64,000 nucleotides of DNA from Cedecea lapagei. Its GTDB lineage: Bacteria; Pseudomonadota; Gammaproteobacteria; Enterobacterales; Enterobacteriaceae. Below, one piece after another: positions 1-8,326 of the stretch. A program made the position numbers and the translations under genes. The stretch covers positions 2,604,001 to 2,668,000 of the forward strand of contig NZ_LR134201.1 of NCBI RefSeq assembly GCF_900635955.1. The letters are read 5' to 3'. The stretch's first letter is position 1. Every line of letters starts with the position of its first letter. Below the pieces are notes generated by a model. That model searched no databases. It worked only from the letters and a program-made list of their open reading frames with translations, and was not told where the DNA came from.

Positions 1-509
1 CCAACGCCCGCCTGCTCGCGCCAGCGGTTACGCACCTGCGGGCGGTAGCGGTCAAAGTGGGATTCAAAATAAGCCACTTCCCCGAGAGAGCCTTCCGCCA
101 GCAGATTTTTAACCGTCAGGAAGTCGCTATCCCAGCGGCGATTGTGGAACACGGAGAGCAGCAGGCCGAGCTTTTTGGCCAGCGCATCCAGCTCCCGCGC
201 CTGCGACAGCGTGACGGTAAAAGGCTTGTCGACAATGACGTGCTTCCCGGCCTCAAGCGCCGCTTTAGCCAGGGGGAAGTGGGTGTCATTCGGGGTAGGA
301 ATGACAATGAGATCGATAGCGGGATCCTTAAACAGGTGCTGAGGATCGGACACCACCGTCAAGCCCGGCCAGTCAGCGTGCACCTTGCTGGCGTCACTAC
401 TGGAGACGGCTGCGAGGGTCATTCCTGGCGTACCGGAAATTAGCGGCGCATGAAAAGTCTTACTGGCGTAGCCGTAACCGATAAGCCCGACGCGAAGGGT
501 ATCACTCAT
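1..509 (-). CDS. ydgJ: Gfo/Idh/MocA-family oxidoreductase YdgJ (3' part cut by window edge)
   Basis: Predicted NAD(P)-dependent oxidoreductase of unknown substrate, cytoplasmic. The first about 169 residues are visible. They begin MSDTLRVGLIGYGYASKTFH, a Rossmann nucleotide-binding start with the GxGxA-type loop, and later carry the family's DKPFT segment, where the lysine is part of the EKP/DKP motif that contacts cofactor and substrate. The C-terminal substrate domain lies beyond the left edge. Gene order (ydgJ next to cnu and ydgK) is as in E. coli. The start ATG has an AGAGAGGAAG-like ribosome site just upstream. Family assignment is firm; the reaction is unknown. Confidence 0.9.
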   Translation of the reverse strand, partial: MSDTLRVGLIGYGYASKTFHAPLISGTPGMTLAAVSSSDASKVHADWPGLTVVSDPQHLFKDPAIDLIVIPTPNDTHFPLAKAALEAGKHVIVDKPFTVTLSQARELDALAKKLGLLLSVFHNRRWDSDFLTVKNLLAEGSLGEVAYFESHFDRYRPQVRNRWREQAGV

Positions 510-596
510 TTGTCTTCCTCTCTTTAATGAACTTAAGCATTTCACCTCATCCCTCGACGGGGGACAACTACAAGTTTATGGATTGCGTATTGGCCA

Positions 597-610
597 GGCG
601 GTAGACCGCC
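597..610. repeat. 14-bp GC-rich palindrome between ydgJ and cnu
   Basis: GGCGGTAGACCGCC is a perfect inverted repeat (6-bp arms, AG centre) in the gap between ydgJ and cnu. It could be an operator or a small hairpin; no T-run follows. In E. coli the small membrane protein gene blr sits in this gap, but no blr-like reading frame is visible here. Confidence 0.4.
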
Positions 611-774
611 ATTATTGCTAATCGGACTTAAGATATTTGTAGCCCCTCTTGTCCTGGTAAATCCAAAGAAAACTCCTAATTATCCCGTCGGTTAGCAATA
701 GCGCTAAGCCGCTGCCGCATTTGCGATTACTATCGTTCCCTTCTCAAAGCCAACTTTATCTATTCTTAATGCCT

Positions 775-1008
775 ATGGAAAATCCAACCCAGCTCAGCGC
801 CCTCGACTACCTGATGAAATTTCGCAAAATAAGCTCTCAGGAAAATCTGGAAAAGCTCTTCGACCATCTCAATTACACCCTGACGGACAGTCACGAAATC
901 ATGAATATGTACCGGGCGGCGGATCATCGCAGGGCCGAGCTGGCCTCCGGCGGACGCCTTTTCGACCTCGGATGCGTCCCCAAAACGGTCTGGCGTTACG
1001 TTCTGTAG
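775..1008 (+). CDS. cnu: OriC-binding nucleoid-associated protein / Hha-like H-NS partner Cnu
   Basis: Small Hha/YmoA-family protein (YdgT) that partners H-NS and StpA in silencing AT-rich, often horizontally acquired DNA; it also binds oriC weakly. The predicted 77-residue protein contains the family core: LMKFRKISS, DHLNYTLTD, then MYRAADHRRAEL and the C-terminal GGRLFDLG. E. coli Cnu has 71 residues, so the N-terminus here is a few residues longer or the real start is internal. ATG at 775 was chosen; ATG at 769 is in frame too and neither has a strong ribosome site. It lies between ydgJ and ydgK as in E. coli. Confidence 0.9.
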   Translation: MENPTQLSALDYLMKFRKISSQENLEKLFDHLNYTLTDSHEIMNMYRAADHRRAELASGGRLFDLGCVPKTVWRYVL

Positions 1009-1086
1009 CCCTTGCCGGTAGCTTTAGCGGTAAAATCCCTTATAATCCCCCCGCTTTATTCACTCTATGACAAATCGGGAGGAAAC

Positions 1087-1527
1087 ATGACGACGCCCCA
1101 ACCCCCGCGTATTGCCGGCTGGCTGCTTGCCCCCCTGGCCTGGTTACTGATGTCGTTGCTCAGCAGCTCCGTGGCGCTGTTAAGTTTCCTGATGATGATG
1201 CTTTCTCCAGAAGCGCGCCAGGCGCTGACTCAGGCGGATGCAAAAACCACGATGTTGTTTACCCTGTCCGTCTGCAGCGCCATGGTGATGTGGGGCTACA
1301 CGCTGTGGTTGACCATCGCCTTCTTTAAACGTCGCAAAAACGTGGTGCGCCACTATATTCTTTGGCTGCTGCTGACCGTGCTGCTGGCGATTAAATCTTT
1401 TGCCTTCTCGCCGGTAAGCGACAGGATTGCCGTCCAGCTGCTGCTGCCTTCCCTGCTTGCTGCCGCACTGCTGGTGCCCTATCTGAAGCGTTCTAAGCGA
1501 GTGAAGCAGACCTTTATTAACCCGTAA
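1087..1527 (+). CDS. ydgK: DUF2569 inner-membrane protein YdgK
   Basis: Uncharacterised 146-residue membrane protein. Four hydrophobic segments are visible: about residues 8-38, 52-80, 92-112 and 118-135. The start is the ATG after a clear GGGAGGAAAC ribosome site. A TATAAT element lies 41-46 bases upstream, suggesting its own promoter. It precedes the rsx operon as in E. coli, separated by a terminator-like hairpin, so it is probably not cotranscribed with rsx. Family is recognised, function is not known. Confidence 0.88.
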   Translation: MTTPQPPRIAGWLLAPLAWLLMSLLSSSVALLSFLMMMLSPEARQALTQADAKTTMLFTLSVCSAMVMWGYTLWLTIAFFKRRKNVVRHYILWLLLTVLLAIKSFAFSPVSDRIAVQLLLPSLLAAALLVPYLKRSKRVKQTFINP

Positions 1528-1556
1528 TAACCCTATAGATAGCCCGTTGTCGCCAC

Positions 1557-1589
1557 CCGCCGATTAGTCGATAATAGGCGGCTTTTTTT
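1557..1589 (+). terminator. Hairpin-plus-T-run terminator after ydgK
   Basis: CCGCC and GGCGG arms with a 15-nt loop are followed by CTTTTTTTG. It ends 15 bases before the rsxA ATG. It could terminate ydgK transcription or act as an attenuator in the rsx leader. Confidence 0.55.
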
Positions 1590-1604
1590 GTTTCAGGTCG
1601 AATC

Positions 1605-2186
1605 ATGTCAGATTATTTGCTGCTCTTCGTTGGTACCGTCCTCGTCAATAACTTCGTGTTAGTGAAGTTCCTTGGCCTGTGTCCGTTTATGGGCGTTTCC
1701 AAAAAACTGGAAAGCGCCATCGGCATGGGGCTTGCCACGACCTTCGTGATGACGCTCGCCTCTATTTTTGCCTGGATTATTGACGAGCTTATCCTCGTGC
1801 CGCTGGATCTGATTTATCTGCGGACGCTGGCCTTTATTCTGGTTATTGCGGTCGTCGTGCAGTTCACCGAAATGGTGGTGCGTAAAACCAGCCCCGCGTT
1901 ATATCGCCTGCTGGGCATCTTCCTGCCGCTGATTACCACCAACTGCGCCGTACTCGGCGTGGCGCTGCTCAATATCAATCTCGGCCATAATTTCCTGCAG
2001 TCTGCGGTTTACGGTTTTTCCGCCGCGCTGGGCTTCTCGCTGGTGATGGTGCTTTTTGCCGCTATTCGCGAACGCATGGTCGTAGCCGACATCCCGGCAC
2101 CGTTTCGCGGTAACGCCATCGCGCTGGTCACCGCGGGTCTGATGGCCCTTGCCTTTATGGGCTTTAGCGGGCTGGTGAAGTTCTGA
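1605..2186 (+). CDS. rsxA: Electron transport complex subunit RsxA
   Basis: Integral inner-membrane subunit of the Rsx/Rnf complex, which couples NADH/ferredoxin electron transfer to an ion gradient and, in E. coli, helps re-reduce the SoxR [2Fe-2S] sensor. The 193-residue protein (E. coli length) is almost entirely hydrophobic with six predicted helices. It carries the paired cysteine motifs FLGLCPFMG and ITTNCAVLG that hold an intramembrane iron-sulfur cluster with RsxE. Its TGA overlaps the rsxB ATG by one base, indicating translational coupling. Confidence 0.97.
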   Translation: MSDYLLLFVGTVLVNNFVLVKFLGLCPFMGVSKKLESAIGMGLATTFVMTLASIFAWIIDELILVPLDLIYLRTLAFILVIAVVVQFTEMVVRKTSPALYRLLGIFLPLITTNCAVLGVALLNINLGHNFLQSAVYGFSAALGFSLVMVLFAAIRERMVVADIPAPFRGNAIALVTAGLMALAFMGFSGLVKF

Positions 2187-2764
2187 TGACAACGTTGTGG
2201 ATGGCTATTATTTCGGTCACGCTGATGGGGCTGCTGTTCGGCCTGATCCTTGGCTACGCCTCTCGCCGCTTCGAAGTGGAAGAAGATCCGATTGTAGACC
2301 GTATAGATGAGCTGCTGCCGCAAAGCCAGTGCGGCCAGTGCGGCTACCCTGGCTGCCGCCCTTATGCGGAAGCCGTAGGTAATCAGGGGGCGAAAATCAA
2401 CCTTTGCGCCCCCGGCGGCGAAGCCGTGATGCTTAAGATTGCCAGCGCCCTCAATGTGGAGCCCCAGCCAATTGACGGCGACGCCACCGCCGCAGAGCCG
2501 GTGCGCATGCTGGCTGTTATTGACGAAGCGAACTGCATCGGCTGCACAAAATGCATTCAGGCCTGCCCCGTTGACGCCATTGTCGGCGCAACCCGCGCGA
2601 TGCACACCGTCATTAGCGACCAGTGCACGGGCTGTAATCTTTGTGTCGACCCCTGCCCGACTCGCTGCATTGAACTGATCCCGGTCAGCCCCACTACCGA
2701 AAGCTGGAAATGGGATTTGCAGACTATCCCGGTGCGTATGATCCCGGCGGACAATCATGCTTAA
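2186..2764 (+). CDS. rsxB: Electron transport complex ferredoxin subunit RsxB
   Basis: Peripheral iron-sulfur subunit of the Rsx complex. A single N-terminal membrane anchor (about residues 5-27) is followed by an Fe-S domain (CGQCGYPGCRPYAEA) and two [4Fe-4S] ferredoxin motifs, CIGCTKCIQACP and CTGCNLCVDPCP. Length 192 residues, as in E. coli. It relays electrons between RsxC and the membrane subunits. The 3' end overlaps rsxC by 8 bases. Confidence 0.97.
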   Translation: MTTLWMAIISVTLMGLLFGLILGYASRRFEVEEDPIVDRIDELLPQSQCGQCGYPGCRPYAEAVGNQGAKINLCAPGGEAVMLKIASALNVEPQPIDGDATAAEPVRMLAVIDEANCIGCTKCIQACPVDAIVGATRAMHTVISDQCTGCNLCVDPCPTRCIELIPVSPTTESWKWDLQTIPVRMIPADNHA

Positions 2765-4712
2765 TATTTTCAATCGTTTTAAAAAAGACAGAATCTGGGA
2801 CTTTGACGGCGGCATTCATCCTCCCGAAATGAAAACCCAGTCGAACGGTACGCCGCTGCGCCAGGTACCGCTGCCGTCCCGCCTGGCTATTCCGCTAAAA
2901 CAGCATATCGGTGCTGAAGGCGAGCTGTGCGTGAAGCCTGGAGATTATGTGCTGCGGGGTCAGCCGCTGACTCGCGGGCGCGGGCGCATGCTGCCGGTAC
3001 ACGCGCCCACCTCCGGCACCATCAAAGAGATCGCGCCTCATTCCACCGCCCACCCTTCCGGCCTGGCGGAGCTTAGCGTTATTCTCGATGCCGACGGCGA
3101 GGACCGCTGGATTGAGCGTGACGGCTGGAGCGATTACCGCTGCCGCAGCCGAGAGGCGCTCATCGAGCGCATTCATCAGTTTGGCGTGGCCGGGCTGGGC
3201 GGTGCTGGCTTCCCTACGGGCAGCAAGCTACAGGGCGGCGGCGATAACATCGAGACGCTGATTATTAATGCCGCCGAGTGTGAGCCCTATATCACCGCCG
3301 ACGATCGCCTGATGCAGGACTGTGCGGCGCAGATCGTCGAAGGCGCGCGCATCCTCGCCCATATTCTGAAGCCGCAGCGAATCCTTATCGGCATTGAGGA
3401 CAACAAGCCTCAGGCGATTTCGATGATGCGTGCGGTACTGGCAGACAGCCACGACATGCAGTTGCGGGTGATCCCAACAAAATACCCGTCCGGCGGCGCT
3501 AAACAGCTCACGCAAATTCTGACAGGTAAACAGGTTCCCCACGGTGGCCGCTCATCTGATATCGGCGTTCTGATGCAAAACGTCGGCACCGCTTACGCTA
3601 TCAAACGTGCGGTAATCGACGGCGAACCTCTTACCGAGCGCGTTGTGACGCTGACCGGCGAGTCAATCGCCCAGCCGGGCAACGTCTGGGCGCGGCTCGG
3701 CACCCCGGTTAATCACCTGCTCGACTATGCCGGCTTCCGCCCTGGCCTGGAGCAAAAAGTGATTATGGGCGGCCCGCTGATGGGCTTCACCCTGCCGTGG
3801 CTCGACGTGCCGGTCGTAAAAATCACCAACTGCCTGCTTGCGCCTTCCGCGGCTGAAATGGGTGAGCAGGAAGAGGAGCAAGGCTGCATTCGCTGTAGCG
3901 CCTGCGCGGACTCCTGCCCTGCCGACCTGCTGCCGCAGCAGCTTTACTGGTTCAGTAAAGGTCAGCAGCACGATAAAGCCACCGCTTACAACCTGTCGGA
4001 CTGTATCGAATGCGGCGCCTGCGCCTACGTTTGCCCAAGTAATATCCCGCTGGTGCAGTACTTCCGTCAGGAAAAAGCGGAGATCCGTGAGATCGCCCTG
4101 GAGGCAAAACGTACCGTTGAGGCCAAGGCACGCTTTGAGGCCCGGCAGGAAAGGCTTGAGCGAGAGAAAGCCGCCCGCCTTGAGCGCCACAAAAATGCCG
4201 CAGTTCAGCCCTCGGCGAAAGATAATGACGCTATTCAGGCTGCGCTGGCCCGCGTGAAGAGCAAAAAGGCCCAGGCCGGTGACGAGCCTATTATCGTAAA
4301 AGCAGGCAGCGTGCCGGACAACGGCGAGGCGATCGCTGCCCGCGAAGCCCGCAAAGCCGAAGCACGGGCGCGCCAGGCCGAGAAGGCCCAGCACGCAGAC
4401 GCCCCGGTCGGTACCGAGGTCGATCCGCGCAAAGCCGCCGTTGAAGCGGCTATTGCCCGTGCCAAAGCCCGTAAGGCTGCACAAAATGCAGAAAGCGCCG
4501 AGCCTGTAGCGGTTGAACAGGAAGCCGTAGATCCGCGTAAAGCCGCTGTCGAAGCCGCCATTGCTCGCGCTAAAGCCCGTAAGGCAGCGCAGCAAACGCA
4601 GGCGGAAGACGCTGCCCCACAAGAAGAACAAGATCCACGTAAAGCTGCAGTGGCGGCGGCAATCGCCCGAGTTCAGGCGCGTAAAGCCGCTCAGATGTCT
4701 CCAGAGGAATAA
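2757..4712 (+). CDS. rsxC: Electron transport complex NADH/Fe-S subunit RsxC
   Basis: Largest soluble subunit, expected to bind NADH and FMN and two [4Fe-4S] clusters. The N-terminal half holds the NQR/Complex I 51-kDa-like region with GLGGAGFPTGSK (nucleotide/FMN loop) and INAAECEPYI. Cluster motifs CIRCSACADSCP and CIECGACAYVCP lie around residues 375-425. The C-terminal about 200 residues are a charged Ala/Lys/Arg/Glu-rich tail ending in three near-identical repeats. Length is 651; E. coli RsxC is longer (about 740) because it has more tail repeats. Tail function is not established. Confidence 0.96.
   Translation: MLNIFNRFKKDRIWDFDGGIHPPEMKTQSNGTPLRQVPLPSRLAIPLKQHIGAEGELCVKPGDYVLRGQPLTRGRGRMLPVHAPTSGTIKEIAPHSTAHPSGLAELSVILDADGEDRWIERDGWSDYRCRSREALIERIHQFGVAGLGGAGFPTGSKLQGGGDNIETLIINAAECEPYITADDRLMQDCAAQIVEGARILAHILKPQRILIGIEDNKPQAISMMRAVLADSHDMQLRVIPTKYPSGGAKQLTQILTGKQVPHGGRSSDIGVLMQNVGTAYAIKRAVIDGEPLTERVVTLTGESIAQPGNVWARLGTPVNHLLDYAGFRPGLEQKVIMGGPLMGFTLPWLDVPVVKITNCLLAPSAAEMGEQEEEQGCIRCSACADSCPADLLPQQLYWFSKGQQHDKATAYNLSDCIECGACAYVCPSNIPLVQYFRQEKAEIREIALEAKRTVEAKARFEARQERLEREKAARLERHKNAAVQPSAKDNDAIQAALARVKSKKAQAGDEPIIVKAGSVPDNGEAIAAREARKAEARARQAEKAQHADAPVGTEVDPRKAAVEAAIARAKARKAAQNAESAEPVAVEQEAVDPRKAAVEAAIARAKARKAAQQTQAEDAAPQEEQDPRKAAVAAAIARVQARKAAQMSPEE
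4422..4694 (+). repeat. Three tandem coding repeats in the RsxC tail
   Basis: Copies begin at 4422, 4530 and 4632. Each encodes DPRKAAVEAAIARAKARKAA or a close variant, predicted to be helical. The third copy has drifted (AAVAAAIARVQARKAA). Spacers are acidic (QNAESAEP..., QQTQAEDAAP...). Copy number in this tail varies between enterobacteria, consistent with expansion and contraction by recombination. Confidence 0.85.
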
Positions 4713-5765
4713 ATGGTTTTTAAAATCGCAAGCTCCCCGTTCACCCATAATCAGCGCAGCACCGCGCGTATTATGATGCTGGTTTCTCTCGCGGCCCTGC
4801 CCGGCATCGCGATGCAGTGGTACTGGTTTGGCTGGGGAACGCTGATTCAGGTCGCGCTGGGGATTGTCAGCGCCATGGCGGCAGAAGCGCTGGTGCTACG
4901 CCTGCGCAAAAGGCCGCTGCAAAGCCAGCTGGGCGATAATTCGGCGCTGCTCACCGGCCTGCTGCTGGGGATAAGTATTCCTCCGCTTGCGCCATGGTGG
5001 ATGGTGGTGCTCGGTATGGTATTTGCCATCATCATTGCCAAGCAGCTTTATGGCGGCCTCGGCAACAACCCGTTTAACCCGGCGATGATCGGCTACGTTG
5101 TGCTGCTTATTGCTTTCCCGGTGCAGATGACCTCCTGGCTACCGCCGCAGTCCATCGCCGCGACGGTGCCGGGTTTCGTTGACAGCCTGCAGGTTATTTT
5201 CCACGGGGCAACCGCCACCGGCGGTACTATGGATACGCTGCGCATGGGCGTAGACGGCATCAGCCAGGCGACCCCGCTGGACACGTTTAAAACCGGCCTG
5301 CATGCCGGCCATTCCGCTGAGCAGCTGCTGAGCGCCCCCATCTACGGCGGCGCGCTGGCGGGTCTCGGCTGGCAATGGGTTAACCTCGCTTATCTTGCGG
5401 GAGGCCTGTTCCTGCTGTGGCGCGGCACCATCCGCTGGCATATCCCGGCAGGCTTCCTGGTCGCATTAACTGTCTGCTCGACGCTCGGCTGGGTTATCTC
5501 CCCGGAAAAATGCCTCTCTCCGATGGTTCACCTGCTTTCCGGCGCGACCATGCTTGGCGCGTTCTTTATCCTTACCGACCCGGTCACTGCCTCGACCACT
5601 AATCGCGGCAGGCTCATTTTCGGTGCGCTGGTGGGCCTGCTGGTTTGGCTGATTCGTACCTACGGCGGCTACCCCGATGGCGTTGCGTTTGCCGTCCTGC
5701 TGGGCAACATTACCGTGCCGCTGATTGACTACTACACTCGCCCTCGTGCTTACGGCCACCGTTAA
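4713..5765 (+). CDS. rsxD: Electron transport complex membrane subunit RsxD
   Basis: NqrB/RnfD-family integral membrane subunit, 350 residues, multiple helices throughout. The segment HLLSGATMLGAFFI holds the SGAT motif in which the threonine carries covalently bound FMN in RnfD relatives. It starts directly after the rsxC stop with no spacer, so it is probably translationally coupled. It partners RsxG, RsxE and RsxA in the membrane arm. Confidence 0.96.
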   Translation: MVFKIASSPFTHNQRSTARIMMLVSLAALPGIAMQWYWFGWGTLIQVALGIVSAMAAEALVLRLRKRPLQSQLGDNSALLTGLLLGISIPPLAPWWMVVLGMVFAIIIAKQLYGGLGNNPFNPAMIGYVVLLIAFPVQMTSWLPPQSIAATVPGFVDSLQVIFHGATATGGTMDTLRMGVDGISQATPLDTFKTGLHAGHSAEQLLSAPIYGGALAGLGWQWVNLAYLAGGLFLLWRGTIRWHIPAGFLVALTVCSTLGWVISPEKCLSPMVHLLSGATMLGAFFILTDPVTASTTNRGRLIFGALVGLLVWLIRTYGGYPDGVAFAVLLGNITVPLIDYYTRPRAYGHR

Positions 5766-5774
5766 GGAGACGCT

Positions 5775-6401
5775 ATGTTTAAGACAATGCAAAAGCATGG
5801 CATAGCCCTGGCGCTGTTTGCCGCCCTGTTTACCGGACTCACGGCGCTGGTCAATGAGCTCACCAAACCGACTATCGCGCAGCAGTCTGCGCTACAGCAA
5901 AAGATGCTGTTCGATCAGGTTATCTCAGATGATGTTTACGATAACCGCATCCAGAACAGCTGCCTGCTGGTGAAGGACTCTCCTCTCGGCAAAGGCGAGC
6001 GGCACATCTATGTTGCGCGCAAAGGCGATAAGCCGGTTGCCGTTGTGATGGAGGCCACCGCGCCGGACGGCTATTCTGGTGCTATACAGATTCTGGTTGC
6101 CGCAGATTTTAACGGCACCATACTCGGCACGCGCGTCACCGAACACCATGAAACACCGGGTCTTGGCGACAAGATAGAGCTGCGTCTGAGCGACTGGATC
6201 ACCCATTTTGCCAACAAACATATCCAGGGCAGCAATGATCCTGACTGGGCGGTGCAAAAAGACGGCGGCCAGTTCACTCAATTTACCGGGGCGACCATTA
6301 CCCCACGCGCGGTCGTTAACGCCGTTAAGCGTGCAGGCCTGTTTGCAGAGACCCTGCCGCAGCAGCTCAACGAACTGCCTGCCTGTGGAGATCAACAATG
6401 A
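5775..6401 (+). CDS. rsxG: Electron transport complex flavoprotein subunit RsxG
   Basis: Periplasm-facing FMN-binding subunit with one N-terminal membrane helix (about residues 8-28) and an FMN_bind domain. The C-terminal FTGATITPRAVV segment contains the (S/T)GAT flavinylation motif; the second threonine is the expected FMN attachment point added by ApbE. Length 208 against 206 in E. coli. Ribosome site AAGGAGACGCT precedes the ATG, and the stop overlaps rsxE by 4 bases. Confidence 0.96.
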   Translation: MFKTMQKHGIALALFAALFTGLTALVNELTKPTIAQQSALQQKMLFDQVISDDVYDNRIQNSCLLVKDSPLGKGERHIYVARKGDKPVAVVMEATAPDGYSGAIQILVAADFNGTILGTRVTEHHETPGLGDKIELRLSDWITHFANKHIQGSNDPDWAVQKDGGQFTQFTGATITPRAVVNAVKRAGLFAETLPQQLNELPACGDQQ

Positions 6402-7084
6402 GCGAAACAAAACGCGTCCTGATAAACGGACTGTGGAAGAACAACTCGGCACTGGTTCAGCTGCTTGGCCTTTGCCCGCTGCTTGCCGTCACCTCGACAG
6501 CAACCAACGCCCTGGGGCTGGGACTTGCCACGACGCTGGTGCTGACGCTAACCAACGGAACAATCTCGGCGCTACGTCGCTGGGTGCCGGCTGAAATTCG
6601 TATTCCGGTTTACGTGCTGATCATCGCCTCGGTGGTAAGCATCGTGCAGATGCTGATCAACGCCTATGCATTCGGGCTCTACCAGTCACTGGGGATCTTT
6701 ATCCCGCTTATCGTGACCAACTGTATTGTCGTTGGGCGAGCAGAAGCCTACGCGGCTAAAGCCAGCGTGCCTTATGCCGCGCTGGACGGCTTTGCCACCG
6801 GTCTTGGCGCCACCAGCGCAATGTTCGTGCTGGGTTCCCTCCGCGAAATCATCGGCAACGGCACGCTGTTTGACGGCGCAGACGGCCTGCTCGGCAACTG
6901 GGCCAAAGCGCTGCGCATTGAAGTCTTCCATACCGACACGCCTTTCCTGCTTGCCATGCTGCCGCCGGGCGCCTTTATTGGTCTTGGCATGCTGTTGGCG
7001 ATAAAATACCTCATTGATGAAAAAATGAAGGCTCGCCGCGCCCGTGAAAGCGCCGTCGTGGAAGGCTCTGCAGAGAAGGCGTAA
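6398..7084 (+). CDS. rsxE: Electron transport complex membrane subunit RsxE
   Basis: NqrD/RnfE-family membrane subunit, 228 residues, homologous to RsxA. It has matching cysteine motifs, LLGLCPLLA and IVTNCIVVG, which with RsxA's coordinate the intramembrane Fe-S cluster. A short basic C-terminal tail follows the last helix. Its final base overlaps the nth start, so endonuclease III is expressed from the rsx operon as in E. coli. Confidence 0.96.
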   Translation: MSETKRVLINGLWKNNSALVQLLGLCPLLAVTSTATNALGLGLATTLVLTLTNGTISALRRWVPAEIRIPVYVLIIASVVSIVQMLINAYAFGLYQSLGIFIPLIVTNCIVVGRAEAYAAKASVPYAALDGFATGLGATSAMFVLGSLREIIGNGTLFDGADGLLGNWAKALRIEVFHTDTPFLLAMLPPGAFIGLGMLLAIKYLIDEKMKARRARESAVVEGSAEKA

Positions 7085-7719
7085 TGAATAACAGCAAGCG
7101 CATTGAGATCCTCACTCGCCTGAGAGACAACAATCCTCACCCAACAACCGAGCTCAACTTCAGCAGCCCTTTTGAGCTGCTGATTGCGGTTCTGCTGTCC
7201 GCTCAGGCCACCGACGTCAGCGTCAATAAGGCGACGGCAAAGCTTTACCCTGTCGCCAATACTCCGGCGACGATGCTGGCGCTCGGCGTGGACGGCGTAA
7301 AGGAGTACATCAAAACCATCGGCTTGTTTAACAGCAAAGCAGAAAACGTCATCAAAACCTGCCGGATGCTGCTGGAGCTGCACGGTGGCGAAGTGCCGGA
7401 AGACAGAGCGGCGCTGGAAGCCCTCCCCGGCGTGGGCCGTAAAACGGCAAACGTCGTACTGAATACCGCCTTTGGCTGGCCGACTATTGCCGTTGATACC
7501 CATATCTTCCGGGTTTGTAACCGCACCCAGTTTGCCGTGGGGAAAAACGTCGAGCAGGTAGAGGAAAAGCTGCTAAAGGTTGTTCCTGCAGAATTTAAGG
7601 TCGACTGCCACCACTGGCTCATCCTTCATGGCCGCTATACCTGCATTGCCCGCAAGCCGCGCTGTGGCTCATGCATTATCGAAGATCTGTGCGAATTCAA
7701 AGAGAAGGTTGACGCCTGA
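7084..7719 (+). CDS. nth: Endonuclease III (DNA glycosylase/AP lyase)
   Basis: Base-excision repair enzyme that removes oxidised pyrimidines and cleaves the AP site. Its 211 residues match E. coli Nth. Seen: helix-hairpin-helix LPGVGRKTANVV with the catalytic lysine, the downstream catalytic aspartate in AVDTHIFRV, and the C-terminal [4Fe-4S] loop CIARKPRCGSCIIEDLC (C-x6-C-x2-C-x5-C). It is the last gene of the rsx operon and is followed by a terminator. An Fe-S repair enzyme in an operon that maintains SoxR suggests a shared link to oxidative stress. Confidence 0.98.
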   Translation: MNNSKRIEILTRLRDNNPHPTTELNFSSPFELLIAVLLSAQATDVSVNKATAKLYPVANTPATMLALGVDGVKEYIKTIGLFNSKAENVIKTCRMLLELHGGEVPEDRAALEALPGVGRKTANVVLNTAFGWPTIAVDTHIFRVCNRTQFAVGKNVEQVEEKLLKVVPAEFKVDCHHWLILHGRYTCIARKPRCGSCIIEDLCEFKEKVDA

Positions 7720-7727
7720 TCGCCCGC

Positions 7728-7752
7728 GCCCGGGCTACTACCGGGCTTTTCT
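7728..7752 (+). terminator. Terminator of the rsx-nth operon
   Basis: GCCCGG and CCGGGC arms with a 7-nt loop, followed by TTTTCTT, just after the nth stop. Confidence 0.75.
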
Positions 7753-7886
7753 TATCGCTCTCCCACCTGATAAATACCGCCTCAGCACGCTTTTATGCCA
7801 TCCCGTAGGCCGACTGCATTTATATTGTTCGTTCAATAATCGCCTGACCAGGTAAATCGTTTTTTTGCGATAAGAAATTTCTATAG

Positions 7887-7908
7887 ATTTGTGATCTAAA
7901 TCACTTTG
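7887..7908. promoter_or_regulatory. CRP-binding-site-like palindrome upstream of dtpA
   Basis: The core TGTGATCTAAATCACT matches the CRP consensus TGTGA-N6-TCACA at 9 of 10 conserved positions. It lies about 430 bases before dtpA, so it would act on a distal promoter if functional. Confidence 0.5.
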
Positions 7909-8025
7909 ATAACCTGAGGTTGCCAAAAGGTAATCAAAACATCTCTAACGCGCTGCTATCGTTAGGAATAATGGATCCACTACAATACAATAGGCCATTC
8001 ATATTGAATACTATGGTCATTAACA

Positions 8026-8048
8026 CTGCTTTTAAGCCTTAAAAGCAG
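8026..8048. repeat. Perfect 10-bp-arm inverted repeat upstream of dtpA
   Basis: CTGCTTTTAA, then GCC, then TTAAAAGCAG: arms are fully complementary with a 3-nt centre. It could be an operator or an RNA stem-loop in the dtpA leader. No U-tract follows, so simple termination is unlikely. Confidence 0.6.
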
Positions 8049-8326
8049 AACATATTGCTATCATGTTAAAAAATCGCTTCTAAAAAAGACAAAAAATCGT
8101 TAATAAATGAATTGGTAAAATTTAACGCTGAATAACAATTCACCAGACGGCGTATTATCTTGCCATAGATATATGTAACAGATTATTGCAAACCCCTTGC
8201 CTGCGCTCCCGGGATAGTGAACATTACCTCCCGTTTTTCCTTCCTTATAACAAGAAAAATGCTTACCGATGCGGTAAGGCATGAGCAAGCCCCTCATTAA
8301 AGCGGGATGTAAAAAAAGAGGTATAT

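Larger units (their letters stand above)
7753..8326. other. AT-rich dtpA upstream region, no gene
   Basis: About 570 bases without a convincing coding frame; the short frames present lack ribosome sites and family features. It holds a CRP-like site (7887-7908) and a perfect hairpin (8026-8048), and probably the dtpA promoter and a long leader. Confidence 0.6.

Noticed and set aside
2009..2815. Long minus-strand open frames under rsxA, rsxB and rsxC
   Set aside because: They lie opposite well-supported conserved genes, have no ribosome sites and arise from the high GC content.
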